A stretch of DNA of 64,000 nucleotides from contig NZ_BACQ01000022.1 in NCBI RefSeq assembly GCF_000260435.1, positions 40,498 to 104,497 on the forward strand, in the 5' to 3' direction. The notes under the pieces were generated by a model. That model saw only the letters and a program-made list of their open reading frames with translations. It was not told where the DNA came from and ran no database searches. The DNA comes from Lacticaseibacillus zeae DSM 20178 = KCTC 3804. GTDB taxonomy: Bacteria; Bacillota; Bacilli; Lactobacillales; Lactobacillaceae. The position numbers were made by a program, and so were the translations under genes. Numbering within the stretch: position 1 is the stretch's first letter; every line of letters begins with the position of its first letter. Shown piece after piece: positions 53,427 to 63,382 of the stretch.

Positions 53427-54292
53427 GAAACCACCTCTTGTGCTTGGCTTTGCGACGAGCGTTCAAAAACAACTAGTTCTGCCACCGGATGAATCACCGG
53501 ACGATAGCGCAACGCAATTGCCGCACTGGCAGTCAACGCAGCCGCAACCAACGCTTCAGATAGGCCGAAACTCGTTAACCGCAAAGGCGTATCACCGGCT
53601 GAGCGTGCGTGAACCGTCGCCAATACAATATGACCGCTAATGGCTGCTTCACAGGCGCTTTGTGCGGTTTGCCGATCACGAATTTCCCCGATCAGTAAAA
53701 CATCAGGACGATGACGCAAGGCCGCCTTTAGCAGCTGAGGGTAACTCATTTCTGCTTCCGGATTCACCTGAAGCTGAAGAAATTGAGGTTGATTGATTTC
53801 AACAGGATCTTCTATCGACAACACCATTCGCGACTCAGCCAATCGCGTAGCTAATTGATAAAGTAGCGTTGTTTTACCTGATCCGGTTGGCCCGGCCAGC
53901 GTCAACATCCCGCGCCGCTGCAACAAGACGCTCATCAACCGATCCAAGAGTTGCCGAGCACCGTCTGCATCGGGAATGCCGCTGATTAACCGCACGACCA
54001 ACGATTCGCGGCCGCGATAGTCCGCCACCGAACTTAATCGCAAAAATACTGACGGCGCTTCTTGATAGAAAGCACCTAGTTGAACGCGCCGATGTTCTGC
54101 CACGTTCATACCCGCCATGAATTTCAGGTAATTAATCTCCTGTTGCCCTAAGCGCGCCTCCCGTTTTGCCAGTGTCATCAGTCCTGTAGGTAGTCGAAGT
54201 CGAACAAGATACCCCTGTGCACTCGGCAAATAATAGATATCACTGGCGCCTTTTGCTAACGCACTCGTCAACAATTCATTTACTGATTGCAT
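53423..54292 (-). CDS. comGA: Competence traffic ATPase ComGA
   Basis: 289 residues, shorter than Bacillus ComGA (about 356), as in other lactobacilli. PulE/PilB-family ATPase: Walker A LAGPTGSGKTT, Asp box SIEDPVE, Walker B VLLIGEIRD and His box GHIVLATVHA. It powers pseudopilus extension. GGGGGG lies 7 bases before the ATG. First gene of the seven-gene comG operon. A TTGCGAACT word just upstream weakly resembles a competence-sigma-factor box. Confidence 0.93.
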   Translation of the reverse strand: MQSVNELLTSALAKGASDIYYLPSAQGYLVRLRLPTGLMTLAKREARLGQQEINYLKFMAGMNVAEHRRVQLGAFYQEAPSVFLRLSSVADYRGRESLVVRLISGIPDADGARQLLDRLMSVLLQRRGMLTLAGPTGSGKTTLLYQLATRLAESRMVLSIEDPVEINQPQFLQLQVNPEAEMSYPQLLKAALRHRPDVLLIGEIRDRQTAQSACEAAISGHIVLATVHARSAGDTPLRLTSFGLSEALVAAALTASAAIALRYRPVIHPVAELVVFERSSQSQAQEVVS

Positions 54293-54365
54293 GCCTTTCC
54301 CCCCTACACTAAAAGAGTTCGCAATTCACGGGGAAACTCCTTTTGCAGCCGATTTTTGGGCAAAA

Positions 54366-54398
54366 TAAAAAAGACAACGCATCTGCATTGCCTTTTCA
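54366..54398 (-). terminator. Probable terminator after the YebC-family gene
   Basis: On the minus strand GGCAATGC and GCGTTGTC pair across a short loop, followed by TTTTTT. It lies 21 bases past the stop at 54419. Confidence 0.6.
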
Positions 54399-54418
54399 AA
54401 CATGTTCTAATAAATCAA

Positions 54419-55150
54419 TTAGTCATCTGGCCAGTCGCCAGCTGTATAGACTTCCTGAACATCGTCATCGTCTTCCAGTTGGTCAATCATCGCTTGGAAT
54501 TGTTCAACTTTGTCCTTAGGAATCGGTGTCAGGTTTTGCGGCACCATGGTTAATTCATTTTGAACGAATTTATAACCCTTTTCTTCTAACGCATCACGAA
54601 CCTGCGCGAATTCTTTAGGGTCGGTATAAATTTCATAGGCTTCATCCGACGTCTGCATGTCTTCAGCGCCGGCTTCAAGTGCATCTTCCAGCATCTGATC
54701 TTCGTCAACGTCAAAATCTTCGCGGGAAATAACCAGATAGCCCTTGCGATCGAACATATAGGAAACCGCACCGGCTGCCGCCATATTGCCACCATGACGG
54801 GTAATCGCAACCCGCACAGAACTGGACGTCCGGTTGCGATTATCGGTCAACGCTTCAACTAAAATCGCAACGCCACCCGGACCATAGCCTTCATAAGTCA
54901 CTTCATCATAATTAGCTGCATCGCGATCACTCGCTTTATCTAACGCCCGTTTGATGTTGTCTTTAGGCATGTTGGCAGCTTTGGCTTTGTCCATGACCAA
55001 ACGGAGGGATGGGTTACCACTGGGGTCAGGACCACCTTGCTTTGCTGCCATGTATAATTCACGTGATAATTTCTGGAAAATCTTACCACGCTTAGCATCC
55101 TGAGCGTTCTTACGGCCTTGGATGTTATGCCATTTGGAATGTCCTGACAT
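54419..55150 (-). CDS. YebC/PmpR-family protein
   Basis: 243 residues from ATG 55148-55150 ([20 protein letters not shown]), the invariant family start, with AGAGGG upstream. Full-length three-domain protein ([35 protein letters not shown]). The family was described as transcriptional regulators. Some Firmicute members act on the ribosome to help translate polyproline stretches, and sequence alone does not settle which applies here. Monocistronic. Confidence 0.92.
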   Translation of the reverse strand: MSGHSKWHNIQGRKNAQDAKRGKIFQKLSRELYMAAKQGGPDPSGNPSLRLVMDKAKAANMPKDNIKRALDKASDRDAANYDEVTYEGYGPGGVAILVEALTDNRNRTSSSVRVAITRHGGNMAAAGAVSYMFDRKGYLVISREDFDVDEDQMLEDALEAGAEDMQTSDEAYEIYTDPKEFAQVRDALEEKGYKFVQNELTMVPQNLTPIPKDKVEQFQAMIDQLEDDDDVQEVYTAGDWPDD

Positions 55151-55220
55151 GATAAACCCTCTTTTCATAAGTATAGATGCATACGGATCGTTAAAATTAT
55201 AGCAAAGAATGAACCGTTAT

Positions 55221-55712
55221 TCAACGTCGCTTCCGCCACCACAGCCATCCCCACATCACGGTCACGGCAATGGCTGCTGCCACTGTGTCCAGCATCACAT
55301 CCTGAAACAAAGGCGTCCGGCCGCCTGTCAACATCTGGTGGAATTCATCAAACGCGGCAATGCCGGTACAACTCAACGTCACCAGTGGCCAGTGAAGCCA
55401 CCGATTCTTTTGATACATAAATGTTCCTTGGGTTAAGCCTAGCCCCAAAAGGAAAAAGATCGTGACATGGGCGCCTTTGCGAATGAAGAACTCGACAAAT
55501 TTAAAGTAACCCACCTCTGCTACCGATTGCGTTTCACCGGCATAATCAAAGTGAATCGTGCTCAGAAATGGTTTAAACGGTTCACTTTGCAACAGCCGTT
55601 CCATGAGCGGCACAGTTGTCTGCTCCTTGTAAGTCATACTTGAGCTCACAAATAAAATAAATAAAAGTACTGCGGTTAACCAAAGTCCCCAATGACGTTT
55701 AAAAGAATGCAC
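55221..55712 (-). CDS. VanZ-family membrane protein
   Basis: 163 residues. Four or five helices with the family pattern: LWLTAVLLFILFVSSSMTYKEQ, the conserved FIRKGAHVTIFFLLGLGL and TGIAAFDEFHQML, and GRTPLFQDVMLDTVAAAIAV. VanZ confers low teicoplanin resistance in enterococci; the role of these chromosomal homologs is unknown. It is divergent from pepF. Confidence 0.85.
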   Translation of the reverse strand: MHSFKRHWGLWLTAVLLFILFVSSSMTYKEQTTVPLMERLLQSEPFKPFLSTIHFDYAGETQSVAEVGYFKFVEFFIRKGAHVTIFFLLGLGLTQGTFMYQKNRWLHWPLVTLSCTGIAAFDEFHQMLTGGRTPLFQDVMLDTVAAAIAVTVMWGWLWWRKRR

Positions 55713-55785
55713 AAACTTGCCCTACTTTCACTCATAATTTTCTCATCTACTGTATAATAAACGTATTTCGAAAGGAAGTGCTGAC

Positions 55786-57591
55786 ATGTCTTACCCAATT
55801 AACTGGAATCTCGATTCAATCTTCCCCGGTGGCATCGACTCACCACAACTTGCCGCCCGAATCCAACAGGTAGCCGACGAACTGCCGCAACTGGAAACCC
55901 AGGTGGCTGCTTGGTCGCCTAGCGATGACGCTCCTGAGTTTACCGATTTCAAAACTTTTTGGCAACTGTTTGAAGATATTAGCAAAGGCCTAGGCACCAC
56001 GGGCAGCTTTGTTGAAATGATTGCCAGCGCCGATACGGCCAATTTAAAAACCGGCCCATTACAAGGTCGGCTCACCACGCTCGAGACGCGTTTTCAAAAC
56101 ATTAATAATCCGCTTGCCAAGAAATTAGCTGCCATGCCGCAAGACGCGTTCGATCAACTGACCGCAACAGGCAGTTTAGCGGAAAGTCGCTTCGGGCTCG
56201 CTGAAATGCGTGACCAAGCCAAGGACCTGCTTGATGACCAAACTGAAACCATGATCAATGACCTGGCAGTTGATGGGTACACCGGCTGGAGTGACCATTA
56301 CACCACTTTAAGCGGCAGTCTTAAGTTTCCGGTTGTTGAAAACGGAAAAACAACCGAGCTGAGTGCCGGCCAGACGCAAAACAAGTTTGAAGGCGCGCCT
56401 GATCCTAAAGTGCGGCGGGACGTTTTCAACGTTTGGGAACACGTCTGGAACGATCATGCCAGTTTGTTTGCCGAAACGCTCAATCACATTGCTGGATTTC
56501 GGTTAACTGATTACCGCTTGCATCATTATCCGGATTATCTTTACAAACCGCTTCAATATAACCGCATGCAACGGGCCACATTGGATCAAATGTGGCACAC
56601 CATCAGCGCGAATAAGGCACCATTTGCCGCCTACCTCACCCGCAAGGCCCAACTAACCGGCCAGCCAACCATGACTTGGCATGATCAGTGGGCGCCGGTC
56701 ATCGTTGGCGATTTCAAGCCAAAAACATACACCTTTGACGAAGCAGCCGAATTCATTGTCAGCAATTTTGCTAAATTCTCACCCAAAATGGCCGCATTCG
56801 CCAAACACGCCTTCGAAAACGGTTGGATTGAAGCTGAAGATCGGCCGGGTAAACGCGCCGGTGGCTATATGACCAGTGTACCGGACGTTAAAGAAAGCCG
56901 AATTTTCATGACTTTTGACGGCTCGGCATCTGGCGTTTCAACCATTGCCCACGAATTAGGCCACGCCTTCCACAGTGATATTTTGAAAGACATGCCGGTT
57001 CTGCGTCAAGACTACGCCATGAACGTTGCCGAAACTGCTTCGACATTCGCTGAATTAATCGTGGCCGATGCGACGGTCAAAGCCGCCACCGATCCCGCAG
57101 AAAAGCTTAACCTGCTTGATGCCAAAATGACCAATCCAATAGCTATGCTGCTGAACATTCACGCCCGCTTCCTGTTTGAAGACAGCTTCTATCAAGAGCG
57201 AGAACACGGCATTGTCAGTGTACCGCGCCTAAAGGAATTGATGACCGAAGCCCAGCAAAAAGCTTACGCTGGCGGTTTGAGTTCATTTGACCCAATGTAC
57301 TGGGCGGACAAACTACACTTCTATTTTGACAATCCGCCGTTCTATAACTTCCCGTATACATTTGGCTACCTGTTCTCTAGCGGTATTTACGCCAAGGCGC
57401 AACAAACCGCAAACTTTGAAGATGATTACATCGCGCTGCTGCGGGATACGGCCAACATGTCGACAGAGGAACTGGCCAAAAAGCATCTCGGGGTTGATTT
57501 GACGCAACCAACATTTTGGCAGCAAAGCATTGACCTAGCCGCCAAGGATGCGCAACAGTTTATGCAGTTGAGCGAGGACTACTTAAAATAA
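55786..57591 (+). CDS. pepF: Oligoendopeptidase F (M3 metallopeptidase)
   Basis: 601 residues. The zinc site HELGHAF (STIAHELGHAFHSD) with the distal Glu in NVAETASTFAELIV is the M3B family signature. A helical N-terminal lobe precedes it. A cytoplasmic enzyme that cuts peptides of about 7-17 residues. GAAAGGAAG lies 8 bases before the ATG. Monocistronic, with the terminator at 57633. Confidence 0.95.
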   Translation: MSYPINWNLDSIFPGGIDSPQLAARIQQVADELPQLETQVAAWSPSDDAPEFTDFKTFWQLFEDISKGLGTTGSFVEMIASADTANLKTGPLQGRLTTLETRFQNINNPLAKKLAAMPQDAFDQLTATGSLAESRFGLAEMRDQAKDLLDDQTETMINDLAVDGYTGWSDHYTTLSGSLKFPVVENGKTTELSAGQTQNKFEGAPDPKVRRDVFNVWEHVWNDHASLFAETLNHIAGFRLTDYRLHHYPDYLYKPLQYNRMQRATLDQMWHTISANKAPFAAYLTRKAQLTGQPTMTWHDQWAPVIVGDFKPKTYTFDEAAEFIVSNFAKFSPKMAAFAKHAFENGWIEAEDRPGKRAGGYMTSVPDVKESRIFMTFDGSASGVSTIAHELGHAFHSDILKDMPVLRQDYAMNVAETASTFAELIVADATVKAATDPAEKLNLLDAKMTNPIAMLLNIHARFLFEDSFYQEREHGIVSVPRLKELMTEAQQKAYAGGLSSFDPMYWADKLHFYFDNPPFYNFPYTFGYLFSSGIYAKAQQTANFEDDYIALLRDTANMSTEELAKKHLGVDLTQPTFWQQSIDLAAKDAQQFMQLSEDYLK

Positions 57592-57632
57592 TTGCTGCCC
57601 ATTTCTTCTTAGCGGAAAGATTCTGATGAGAC

Positions 57633-57672
57633 AAAAAGCCTGTTTGCTAAAATGCTAGCAAACAGGCTTTTT
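57633..57672. terminator. Perfect bidirectional terminator
   Basis: AAAAAGCCTGTTTGCTA (57633-57649) pairs with TAGCAAACAGGCTTTTT (57656-57672), loop of 6. It lies between converging pepF and glmS. Confidence 0.95.
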
Positions 57673-57729
57673 CGTGGAGCTATCCCATCATTTTAAGATC
57701 AACATTAACTTTTCCGTCAACACCCAACC

Positions 57730-59541
57730 TTATTCAACTGTGACAGACTTTGCCAAGTTACGCGGACGATCAACGTCATAGCCGCGATCGGCACTTGTGA
57801 AGTATGCCAGCAATTGCGCCGGAATGATGGTAACAAGCGGTGCCAGCAGCGGATCGATGTCGTCCACAATAATCTGATCACCTTTTTGTGCCTGACTGGC
57901 CATTGCAATGTGCAAGACTTTAGCACCACGGGCCTGAACTTCATCGGCATTACTGCGTGTGCGCGCAGCTGTGAGCGGATCGGAAATGATGGCGACAACC
58001 GGCGTATTCTTTTCGATCAAGGCAATGGTACCGTGTTTCAACTCACCAGCAGCAAAACCTTCTGCCTGAACATAACTGATTTCCTTGAGTTTCAACGCTG
58101 CTTCCAGGCTGGCATAATAGTCGCCGCCGCGCCCGATGTAAAAGGCATTGCGCGTAGTTTTGAACATATCCGTCGCCAGTTCGTGGATGCGATCTTTTTG
58201 ATCAATCAAAGCTTGCTGGCCAGTCGCTGCCAAACCCAATTGGTGGATGACGTCAAAGTCCTTAGCTGCTTGCAGACCCTTGGCTTCCCCAACGGCTTTG
58301 GCAACCAATGCTTCAACGGCAATTTGGGCGGTGTAGGCTTTGGTCGAAGCCACCGCAATTTCCGGACCACCATGCAGCAACAAGGTAAATGTTGCTTCAC
58401 GGGCAAGGGTTGAACTACCGACATTGGTAATGGTGAGTGTCTGATAACCTTGCTTCTTAACTTCAACCAACACCTGACGAATATCAGCTGTCTCGCCGCT
58501 TTGGGTTAGGAAAATAAACAGCGGATGCTTGGACAATAACGGCTGATGATAAGCAAACTCCGAAGCAACGTGCACTTCAGCCGGGATGCCTGCCAGCTGT
58601 TCAAACAACGGGGCACCGACTAACCCGGCATGATAACTGGTGCCGGCTGCAACAATATATAGACGATCGGCTTGCTGTAAAGCCTTCATCAGGTCTTCTG
58701 GAATTACCACATGATGTTGATCATCGGTATATTTTTCAACCAAACGGCGCATTACAATTGGCTGCTCGTCAATTTCCTTGAGCATGAAGAATGGGTACGT
58801 GCCTTTGGAAACCTCACCGTCATCAACTTTAACCGTAAATGGCTTACGTTCTTCGACTTTGCCATCAAGTGTTTCGATGTGAATGGCATCAGCCGTCAGC
58901 GTCACAATTTCCTGATCCTTGAGTTCAACAAATTGGTCGGTTTCGCTCAGCATAGCCAACGCATCGGAAGCCACAACGTTGAAGCCCTTGCCCCGACCGA
59001 TCAAAAGTGGGCTCTTGTTCTTAGCCACATACAGCACGGTTGAATCCAGGCGATCAACCATGGAAAAAGCGTATGAGCCTTGAATTAACTTCAATGTCTT
59101 GCGCAACGCCTCTTTGGCAGACAGGCCTTGACGGGCAAACAAGGCAATCAGCTGTACCACAACTTCAGTATCTGTGTCACTATGCAGTTCGATGTCTTGA
59201 AGGTATTGCTGCTTCAGGTCATTGGCGTTGGTCACAACCCCGTTATGCACCAGATAGAAGCGTTCGTCATTAGAAACCTGCGGATGTGCATTGGCTTCGG
59301 TCGGTCCGCCATTTGTTGCCCAGCGTGTATGACCAATCCCCATGACGCCCTGAACATCCGGTGTCACTGCTTTTTCCAAATTAGAAATATGGCCAACCCG
59401 CTTGATCAGATGGTCATGACCGGCTTGATCGTTTACATAAATGCCAGCTGAATCATACCCCCGATATTCCAGCTTTTCGAGCCCTTTAAGCAAGATTTGG
59501 GTTGCATTTTTCTTACCGATAACACCAACGATTCCACACAT
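57730..59541 (-). CDS. glmS: Glutamine-fructose-6-phosphate aminotransferase
   Basis: 603 residues. The start MCGIVGVIG (59539-59541) is fixed by the N-terminal nucleophile Cys after Met removal, with AAAGGATG upstream. The class II glutaminase domain (about 1-220) is followed by two SIS domains (LYIVAAGTSYHAGLVG, LTQSGETADI, GGPEIAVASTKAYTAQ) and the terminal DRGYDVDRPRNLAKSVTVE. It makes glucosamine-6-P for the cell wall. No glmS ribozyme sequence could be recognised upstream. Confidence 0.97.
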   Translation of the reverse strand: MCGIVGVIGKKNATQILLKGLEKLEYRGYDSAGIYVNDQAGHDHLIKRVGHISNLEKAVTPDVQGVMGIGHTRWATNGGPTEANAHPQVSNDERFYLVHNGVVTNANDLKQQYLQDIELHSDTDTEVVVQLIALFARQGLSAKEALRKTLKLIQGSYAFSMVDRLDSTVLYVAKNKSPLLIGRGKGFNVVASDALAMLSETDQFVELKDQEIVTLTADAIHIETLDGKVEERKPFTVKVDDGEVSKGTYPFFMLKEIDEQPIVMRRLVEKYTDDQHHVVIPEDLMKALQQADRLYIVAAGTSYHAGLVGAPLFEQLAGIPAEVHVASEFAYHQPLLSKHPLFIFLTQSGETADIRQVLVEVKKQGYQTLTITNVGSSTLAREATFTLLLHGGPEIAVASTKAYTAQIAVEALVAKAVGEAKGLQAAKDFDVIHQLGLAATGQQALIDQKDRIHELATDMFKTTRNAFYIGRGGDYYASLEAALKLKEISYVQAEGFAAGELKHGTIALIEKNTPVVAIISDPLTAARTRSNADEVQARGAKVLHIAMASQAQKGDQIIVDDIDPLLAPLVTIIPAQLLAYFTSADRGYDVDRPRNLAKSVTVE

Positions 59542-59765
59542 AGTCAACATCCTTTTCCTAATGTCTATAAATTGGTTTAGACAGATTTTTTTATTGGTAT
59601 CGCTAAAAACAAAGCTAACTATATGTTTTAAGCGGCAGTATGTCAACACTAAATTTTCAATGGTATACTTTTCGTAAGAATATTGGTCTATATCTTTTTG
59701 CAAAAACGCGCTCAACTTAGACAATTCAAGGTTTGATCACCCCATATTTTCCATAAAAAAGCATT

Positions 59766-59799
59766 AAAAAAAAGCCACTGAAATTTTGCTCAGCGGCTT
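59766..59799 (-). terminator. Terminator of the cdaA-cdaR-glmM operon
   Basis: AAGCCACTGA (59772-59781) and TCAGCGGCTT (59790-59799) pair, with one G-U-like position. Eight A at 59766-59773 give a long T tail on the minus strand. It separates glmM from glmS. Confidence 0.85.
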
Positions 59800-59832
59800 C
59801 TTAGACCAAACTACCATGTAACTTGACAAATA

Positions 59833-61197
59833 TTAATCTTTTGGACTGCCCATTTCGCGCTTAACGACTGCAACGATCTGGTCGACATAACGCGATACCA
59901 AGTCTTCGGTTTTGGCTTCAGCCATCACCCGCAGCAATGGTTCCGTACCGGAAGGGCGCACGAGCACGCGGCCATCGCCAGCCATTTCTTTTTCAACCGT
60001 ATCGATAGCTTCTTGAATTTCCGGATAGGCTTGCCAATTATCCTTGTCGGCAACTTTGACGTTAACCAGTTTCTGTGGGTAATCCTGAACCGGGGCTGCC
60101 AGCTCGGATAGTTTCTTGCCTGTCTTCTTCATGACGTTTAGCAAGTGAATCCCCGTCAACATCCCATCGCCAGTGTTGTGATAATCAAACAAAATGATGT
60201 GGCCGGATTGTTCGCCACCGATGTTGTAACCGTCTTTACGCATGGCTTCCACGACATGGCGGTCGCCAACCGCGGTCTGAACAGACTTCATACCATTGGC
60301 TTCAAGCGCCTTATACAAGCCGAGGTTGCTCATCACTGTGGTCACAACCGTATCTTGTTTCAGGCGGCCTTGTGACTTCATATAGCTGCCTAGAATGAAC
60401 ATGATCTTATCGCCATCGACAACGTTGCCTTCTTCATCAACGGCAATGCAGCGATCACCGTCGCCGTCAAAGGCCAGGCCGACATCGGCACCTTTTTCAA
60501 CGACAAACTTGGCCAACGCTTGCGGATGCGTTGAACCTACGTCGGCGTTGATATTTAAGCCGTCCGGGCTGGTGGCCATCGTATCGAAGTCCGTGTCAAG
60601 ATCGGCAAAAATCCGGCTAACCAAACCACTGGTAACACCATTAGCACCGTCTAAACAAACATGAATGCCACTTAAGTCATCCGAGAGTGTCTGCTCCAAA
60701 AATTGCGTATACTTGAGCGCACCTTCAGGATAATCGTCAACGGTTCCCAGTCCCTCTGCAGCCGGACGCGGCAGGTTATCTTCCGGTGCATCTAACAAAG
60801 CTTCAATTTCTTCTTCCGTTTCGTCAGAAAGCTTGTAACCGTCTGCGCCAAAGAACTTGATACCATTGTCGGCAACCGGATTATGTGAAGCCGAAATCTG
60901 AATCCCGGCATCGGCCCCTTGAATTTTAATTAGGTAAGCAACTGCCGGTGTTGTGATAACGCCAAGATCCAGCACTTCAATGCCAACCGACAGTAATCCG
61001 GCAATCAAAGCATCTGCTAACATCTGACCGGAAATCCGAGTATCGCGCGCTACCAGAACCAGTGGCCGATGACTGGCATCCTCCTTGTGCTGAGTCAGCA
61101 CATAGCCACCCGTACGCCCGAGTCGAAACGCCATTTCCGGACTCAGTTCCTTATTAGCAATGCCACGAACACCATCGGTACCAAAATACTTTGTCAT
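59833..61197 (-). CDS. glmM: Phosphoglucosamine mutase
   Basis: 454 residues. Active-site phosphoserine loop [16 protein letters not shown], metal loop AFDGDGDRC, sugar-binding GGEQSGHI and phosphate-binding [12 protein letters not shown]: all four GlmM regions intact. It converts glucosamine-6-P to glucosamine-1-P for UDP-GlcNAc. Its place after cdaA-cdaR is conserved in Firmicutes, where GlmM can bind and restrain CdaA. TGAGGAAAA upstream of the ATG. Confidence 0.97.
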   Translation of the reverse strand: MTKYFGTDGVRGIANKELSPEMAFRLGRTGGYVLTQHKEDASHRPLVLVARDTRISGQMLADALIAGLLSVGIEVLDLGVITTPAVAYLIKIQGADAGIQISASHNPVADNGIKFFGADGYKLSDETEEEIEALLDAPEDNLPRPAAEGLGTVDDYPEGALKYTQFLEQTLSDDLSGIHVCLDGANGVTSGLVSRIFADLDTDFDTMATSPDGLNINADVGSTHPQALAKFVVEKGADVGLAFDGDGDRCIAVDEEGNVVDGDKIMFILGSYMKSQGRLKQDTVVTTVMSNLGLYKALEANGMKSVQTAVGDRHVVEAMRKDGYNIGGEQSGHIILFDYHNTGDGMLTGIHLLNVMKKTGKKLSELAAPVQDYPQKLVNVKVADKDNWQAYPEIQEAIDTVEKEMAGDGRVLVRPSGTEPLLRVMAEAKTEDLVSRYVDQIVAVVKREMGSPKD

Positions 61198-61225
61198 CTT
61201 ATTTTTTCCTCATTTCTTCCAGTGG

Positions 61226-62332
61226 TTATTTTTCACTTGCTGATGTGCTTTCGCTTGATGAACTTGATTGAGAACTACTGGCACTGGATGAATTCGATGA
61301 AGCGGTTGACGTGCCAGCGTTAGCGTTGGTGCCCACATCATCATCATTATCATTACCACCACCATTACCAGTCCCTGTGTTGCCAACACTTACCGTCACC
61401 TTAATGGTTTTCGGATCAGCCGCAGAAATACTGTCGTTGAGATCTGTCACATTAAAAGTTCGCGTGGTTGTCGACGTAATGCCACTGACATCAACCGGAA
61501 CAGTTAACTTGCTCAACTTATCCAGACTTTGCTGGTCTCCATATACGGTAACCTGTTTTGTGTCTGACGACAAGGCGTACGTATGCCCGCTCGCCGCATT
61601 ACCGGTTTGCTTCAACTCGATATTTACTTTTTTACTGGGTTGAGAAATCGGCAATGTCACGTGCACGGTTTGCGGTGACAGCACCACATTCATAGTATTG
61701 CCATTATCATCCAACGCTTGCAATAGCACTTCCTGGTCAACTGTCTTGCGGGTATTGTGCGCCAACGAGACATTGGCAACGACCTGGGCAATCGAATCGA
61801 TCACGGAGCGTGCACCCGTCACTTCAACGGTTCGCGCCGAAAGCTTAGGGTCACCTGCCGCATAACCAGAAGCAATACTGGCCTTATTATAGCGAACCTG
61901 AATCGGCATGGTCTTATTGTCCCGCACCTGGATGTCGACAGTCACTGATTTAGGCGAAATCGAGTAGCTTAAATCTTTGTTCAAACCTTCCGCCTTCAAA
62001 TGGACGCGATGCTTGCCGACACCTAAATTGGTTAAATCAGCAACCACCCGAAAATTCTGGGTATTGGCGGTCATGGTCACTAAAGAAGCCGTTCCTGTCA
62101 GTGCAACCGATACTTTTGATGGATACCCAGTGATGAAATACTTGTCGGTATTGGCGTTAACCTGCAACGGTACTTTCACGGTCTGAGTCTTGTTCGCTAC
62201 CAAGGTTGTATCATCGTTGGCATTCTGCCGCGTATTGTTGATACTCTCAACGTTGACATAAGCGAACAACCCGATCGCGAGAAGCAAGGCTAACAACCGA
62301 TTAACCCATGGCTTATCCCATAAGCGATTCAT
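61226..62332 (-). CDS. cdaR: CdaR (YbbR-domain regulator of c-di-AMP cyclase)
   Basis: 368 residues. One N-terminal membrane helix (WVNRLLALLLAIGLFAYVNVES) and about three extracytoplasmic YbbR beta domains (from PLQVNANTDKYFITGYPSKV to about residue 310). The last roughly 55 residues are low complexity: a Gly/Asn/Asp stretch, then an almost pure Ser tail ending SASEK, unusual for the family. CdaR modulates CdaA at the membrane. AAGGAGGGC before the ATG; 4-base overlap with cdaA. Confidence 0.92.
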   Translation of the reverse strand: MNRLWDKPWVNRLLALLLAIGLFAYVNVESINNTRQNANDDTTLVANKTQTVKVPLQVNANTDKYFITGYPSKVSVALTGTASLVTMTANTQNFRVVADLTNLGVGKHRVHLKAEGLNKDLSYSISPKSVTVDIQVRDNKTMPIQVRYNKASIASGYAAGDPKLSARTVEVTGARSVIDSIAQVVANVSLAHNTRKTVDQEVLLQALDDNGNTMNVVLSPQTVHVTLPISQPSKKVNIELKQTGNAASGHTYALSSDTKQVTVYGDQQSLDKLSKLTVPVDVSGITSTTTRTFNVTDLNDSISAADPKTIKVTVSVGNTGTGNGGGNDNDDDVGTNANAGTSTASSNSSSASSSQSSSSSESTSASEK

Positions 62333-63186
62333 TGCTTGCCCTCCTTCTTTTTGCGCTGACTAAAAAGCCGCGAAAAGAAACTGACAACCGGATTTGGATT
62401 GGGCGCCTCTTCTTTTGGTACCAACTGAGCCGTCAAGAACTTCATGTAATCCTCACGCGTCAGGTTGCGAATCAAATTATTATTGTTCGTAATCGTGACT
62501 TCACCGGTTTCCTCAGACACAACAATCGTCAAGGCATCGGTCACTTCACTGATCCCGACAGCTGCCCGATGACGGGTACCCAGTTCCTTGGGAATCAGGT
62601 TACTGTCCGACAACGGCAAATAAGCCGCGGCCACCGCAATTCGATTGTTGCGAATGATGACCGCCCCGTCATGCAACGGCGTGTTAGGAATAAAAATGTT
62701 GATCAACAACTCGCCACTAATATCCGCATCCAGTGGAATACCAGTCTCGATGTAATCCTCAAGGCCGGTATTTTTTTGAATGGTAATCAGAGCACCGATG
62801 CGGCGTTTGCTCATGTACTGAATCGCCTTATCCAGCTCTTTGACCATACGCGTTTCGGCTTCATGTTGGTTATTGTTTGAGCGGAAAATCAACGATCCAC
62901 GTCCAAGATGCTCTAGACCGCGGCGAATTTCCGGTTGAAAAATAATGACCAGCGCCGGCACACTCCAGGTAATGACCAAATCTGTCAGGTAGCCAACCGT
63001 TTTGAGTTGCAAAAACCAGGAAATAATCTTGATGGCCGCAATGACAAAAACACCTTTAAGCAGCTGCACGGCTTTGGTACCGCGAACCAGCATGATCAAA
63101 CGATAAATGACGTACCAGACGACGAGGATGTCAACCAGATTAATAAGGGTGGACCAAGTTAATAAATTTGCGAGATAGGTGCGCAT
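62329..63186 (-). CDS. cdaA: Diadenylate cyclase CdaA
   Basis: 285 residues from ATG 63184-63186 (MRTYLANLLTWSTLINLVDI), with GGAGGAA 6 bases upstream. Three N-terminal helices, then a DAC domain with the catalytic DGA (LHDGAVIIRNN) and RHR (GTRHRAAVGISE) motifs. It makes cyclic di-AMP, which controls potassium and osmolyte balance and wall integrity. First gene of cdaA-cdaR-glmM. Confidence 0.96.
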   Translation of the reverse strand: MRTYLANLLTWSTLINLVDILVVWYVIYRLIMLVRGTKAVQLLKGVFVIAAIKIISWFLQLKTVGYLTDLVITWSVPALVIIFQPEIRRGLEHLGRGSLIFRSNNNQHEAETRMVKELDKAIQYMSKRRIGALITIQKNTGLEDYIETGIPLDADISGELLINIFIPNTPLHDGAVIIRNNRIAVAAAYLPLSDSNLIPKELGTRHRAAVGISEVTDALTIVVSEETGEVTITNNNNLIRNLTREDYMKFLTAQLVPKEEAPNPNPVVSFFSRLFSQRKKKEGKQ

Positions 63187-63306
63187 CCGCGTTCCTCCAT
63201 TGTGGTTTGAAATCAAACTTCTGAATAATTATACCACGAGATGCCTAAACGGCGGGCGCTGAACCGAATGAAGCGGTACTGCGGCGTTGACCGCGAAAAA
63301 ATAAGC

Positions 63307-63334
63307 TTGCTTTTTTGGCAAAAGTCGTGATAAT
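63307..63334 (+). promoter_or_regulatory. Probable promoter of the ABC transporter gene
   Basis: TTGCTT (63307-63312), a 16-base spacer, then GATAAT (63329-63334), immediately before the palindrome at 63339. Confidence 0.5.
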
Positions 63335-63338
63335 AACA

Positions 63339-63356
63339 AGTGAGTGAGCACTCACT
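63339..63356 (+). promoter_or_regulatory. TetR-type operator palindrome
   Basis: AGTGAGTGAGCACTCACT: perfect 8-bp arms with a 2-base spacer, between the probable -10 and the start codon of the ABC gene. The TGAGTG/CACTCA half-sites are typical of TetR/AcrR regulators. The regulator gene is not in the window and may lie downstream. Confidence 0.7.
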
Positions 63357-63382
63357 ACATTCCAAAAGAAAGTGGCTAAAAT

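Noticed and set aside
54311..54326. ComX/SigH-type competence box upstream of comGA
   Set aside because: TTGCGAACT on the minus strand only partly matches the streptococcal TACGAATA box, and the lactobacillus consensus is uncertain; too weak to call.
59542..59832. glmS ribozyme/riboswitch upstream of glmS
   Set aside because: The leader is short and AT-rich and I could not find the conserved glmS ribozyme core; the strong hairpin there is the glmM terminator.
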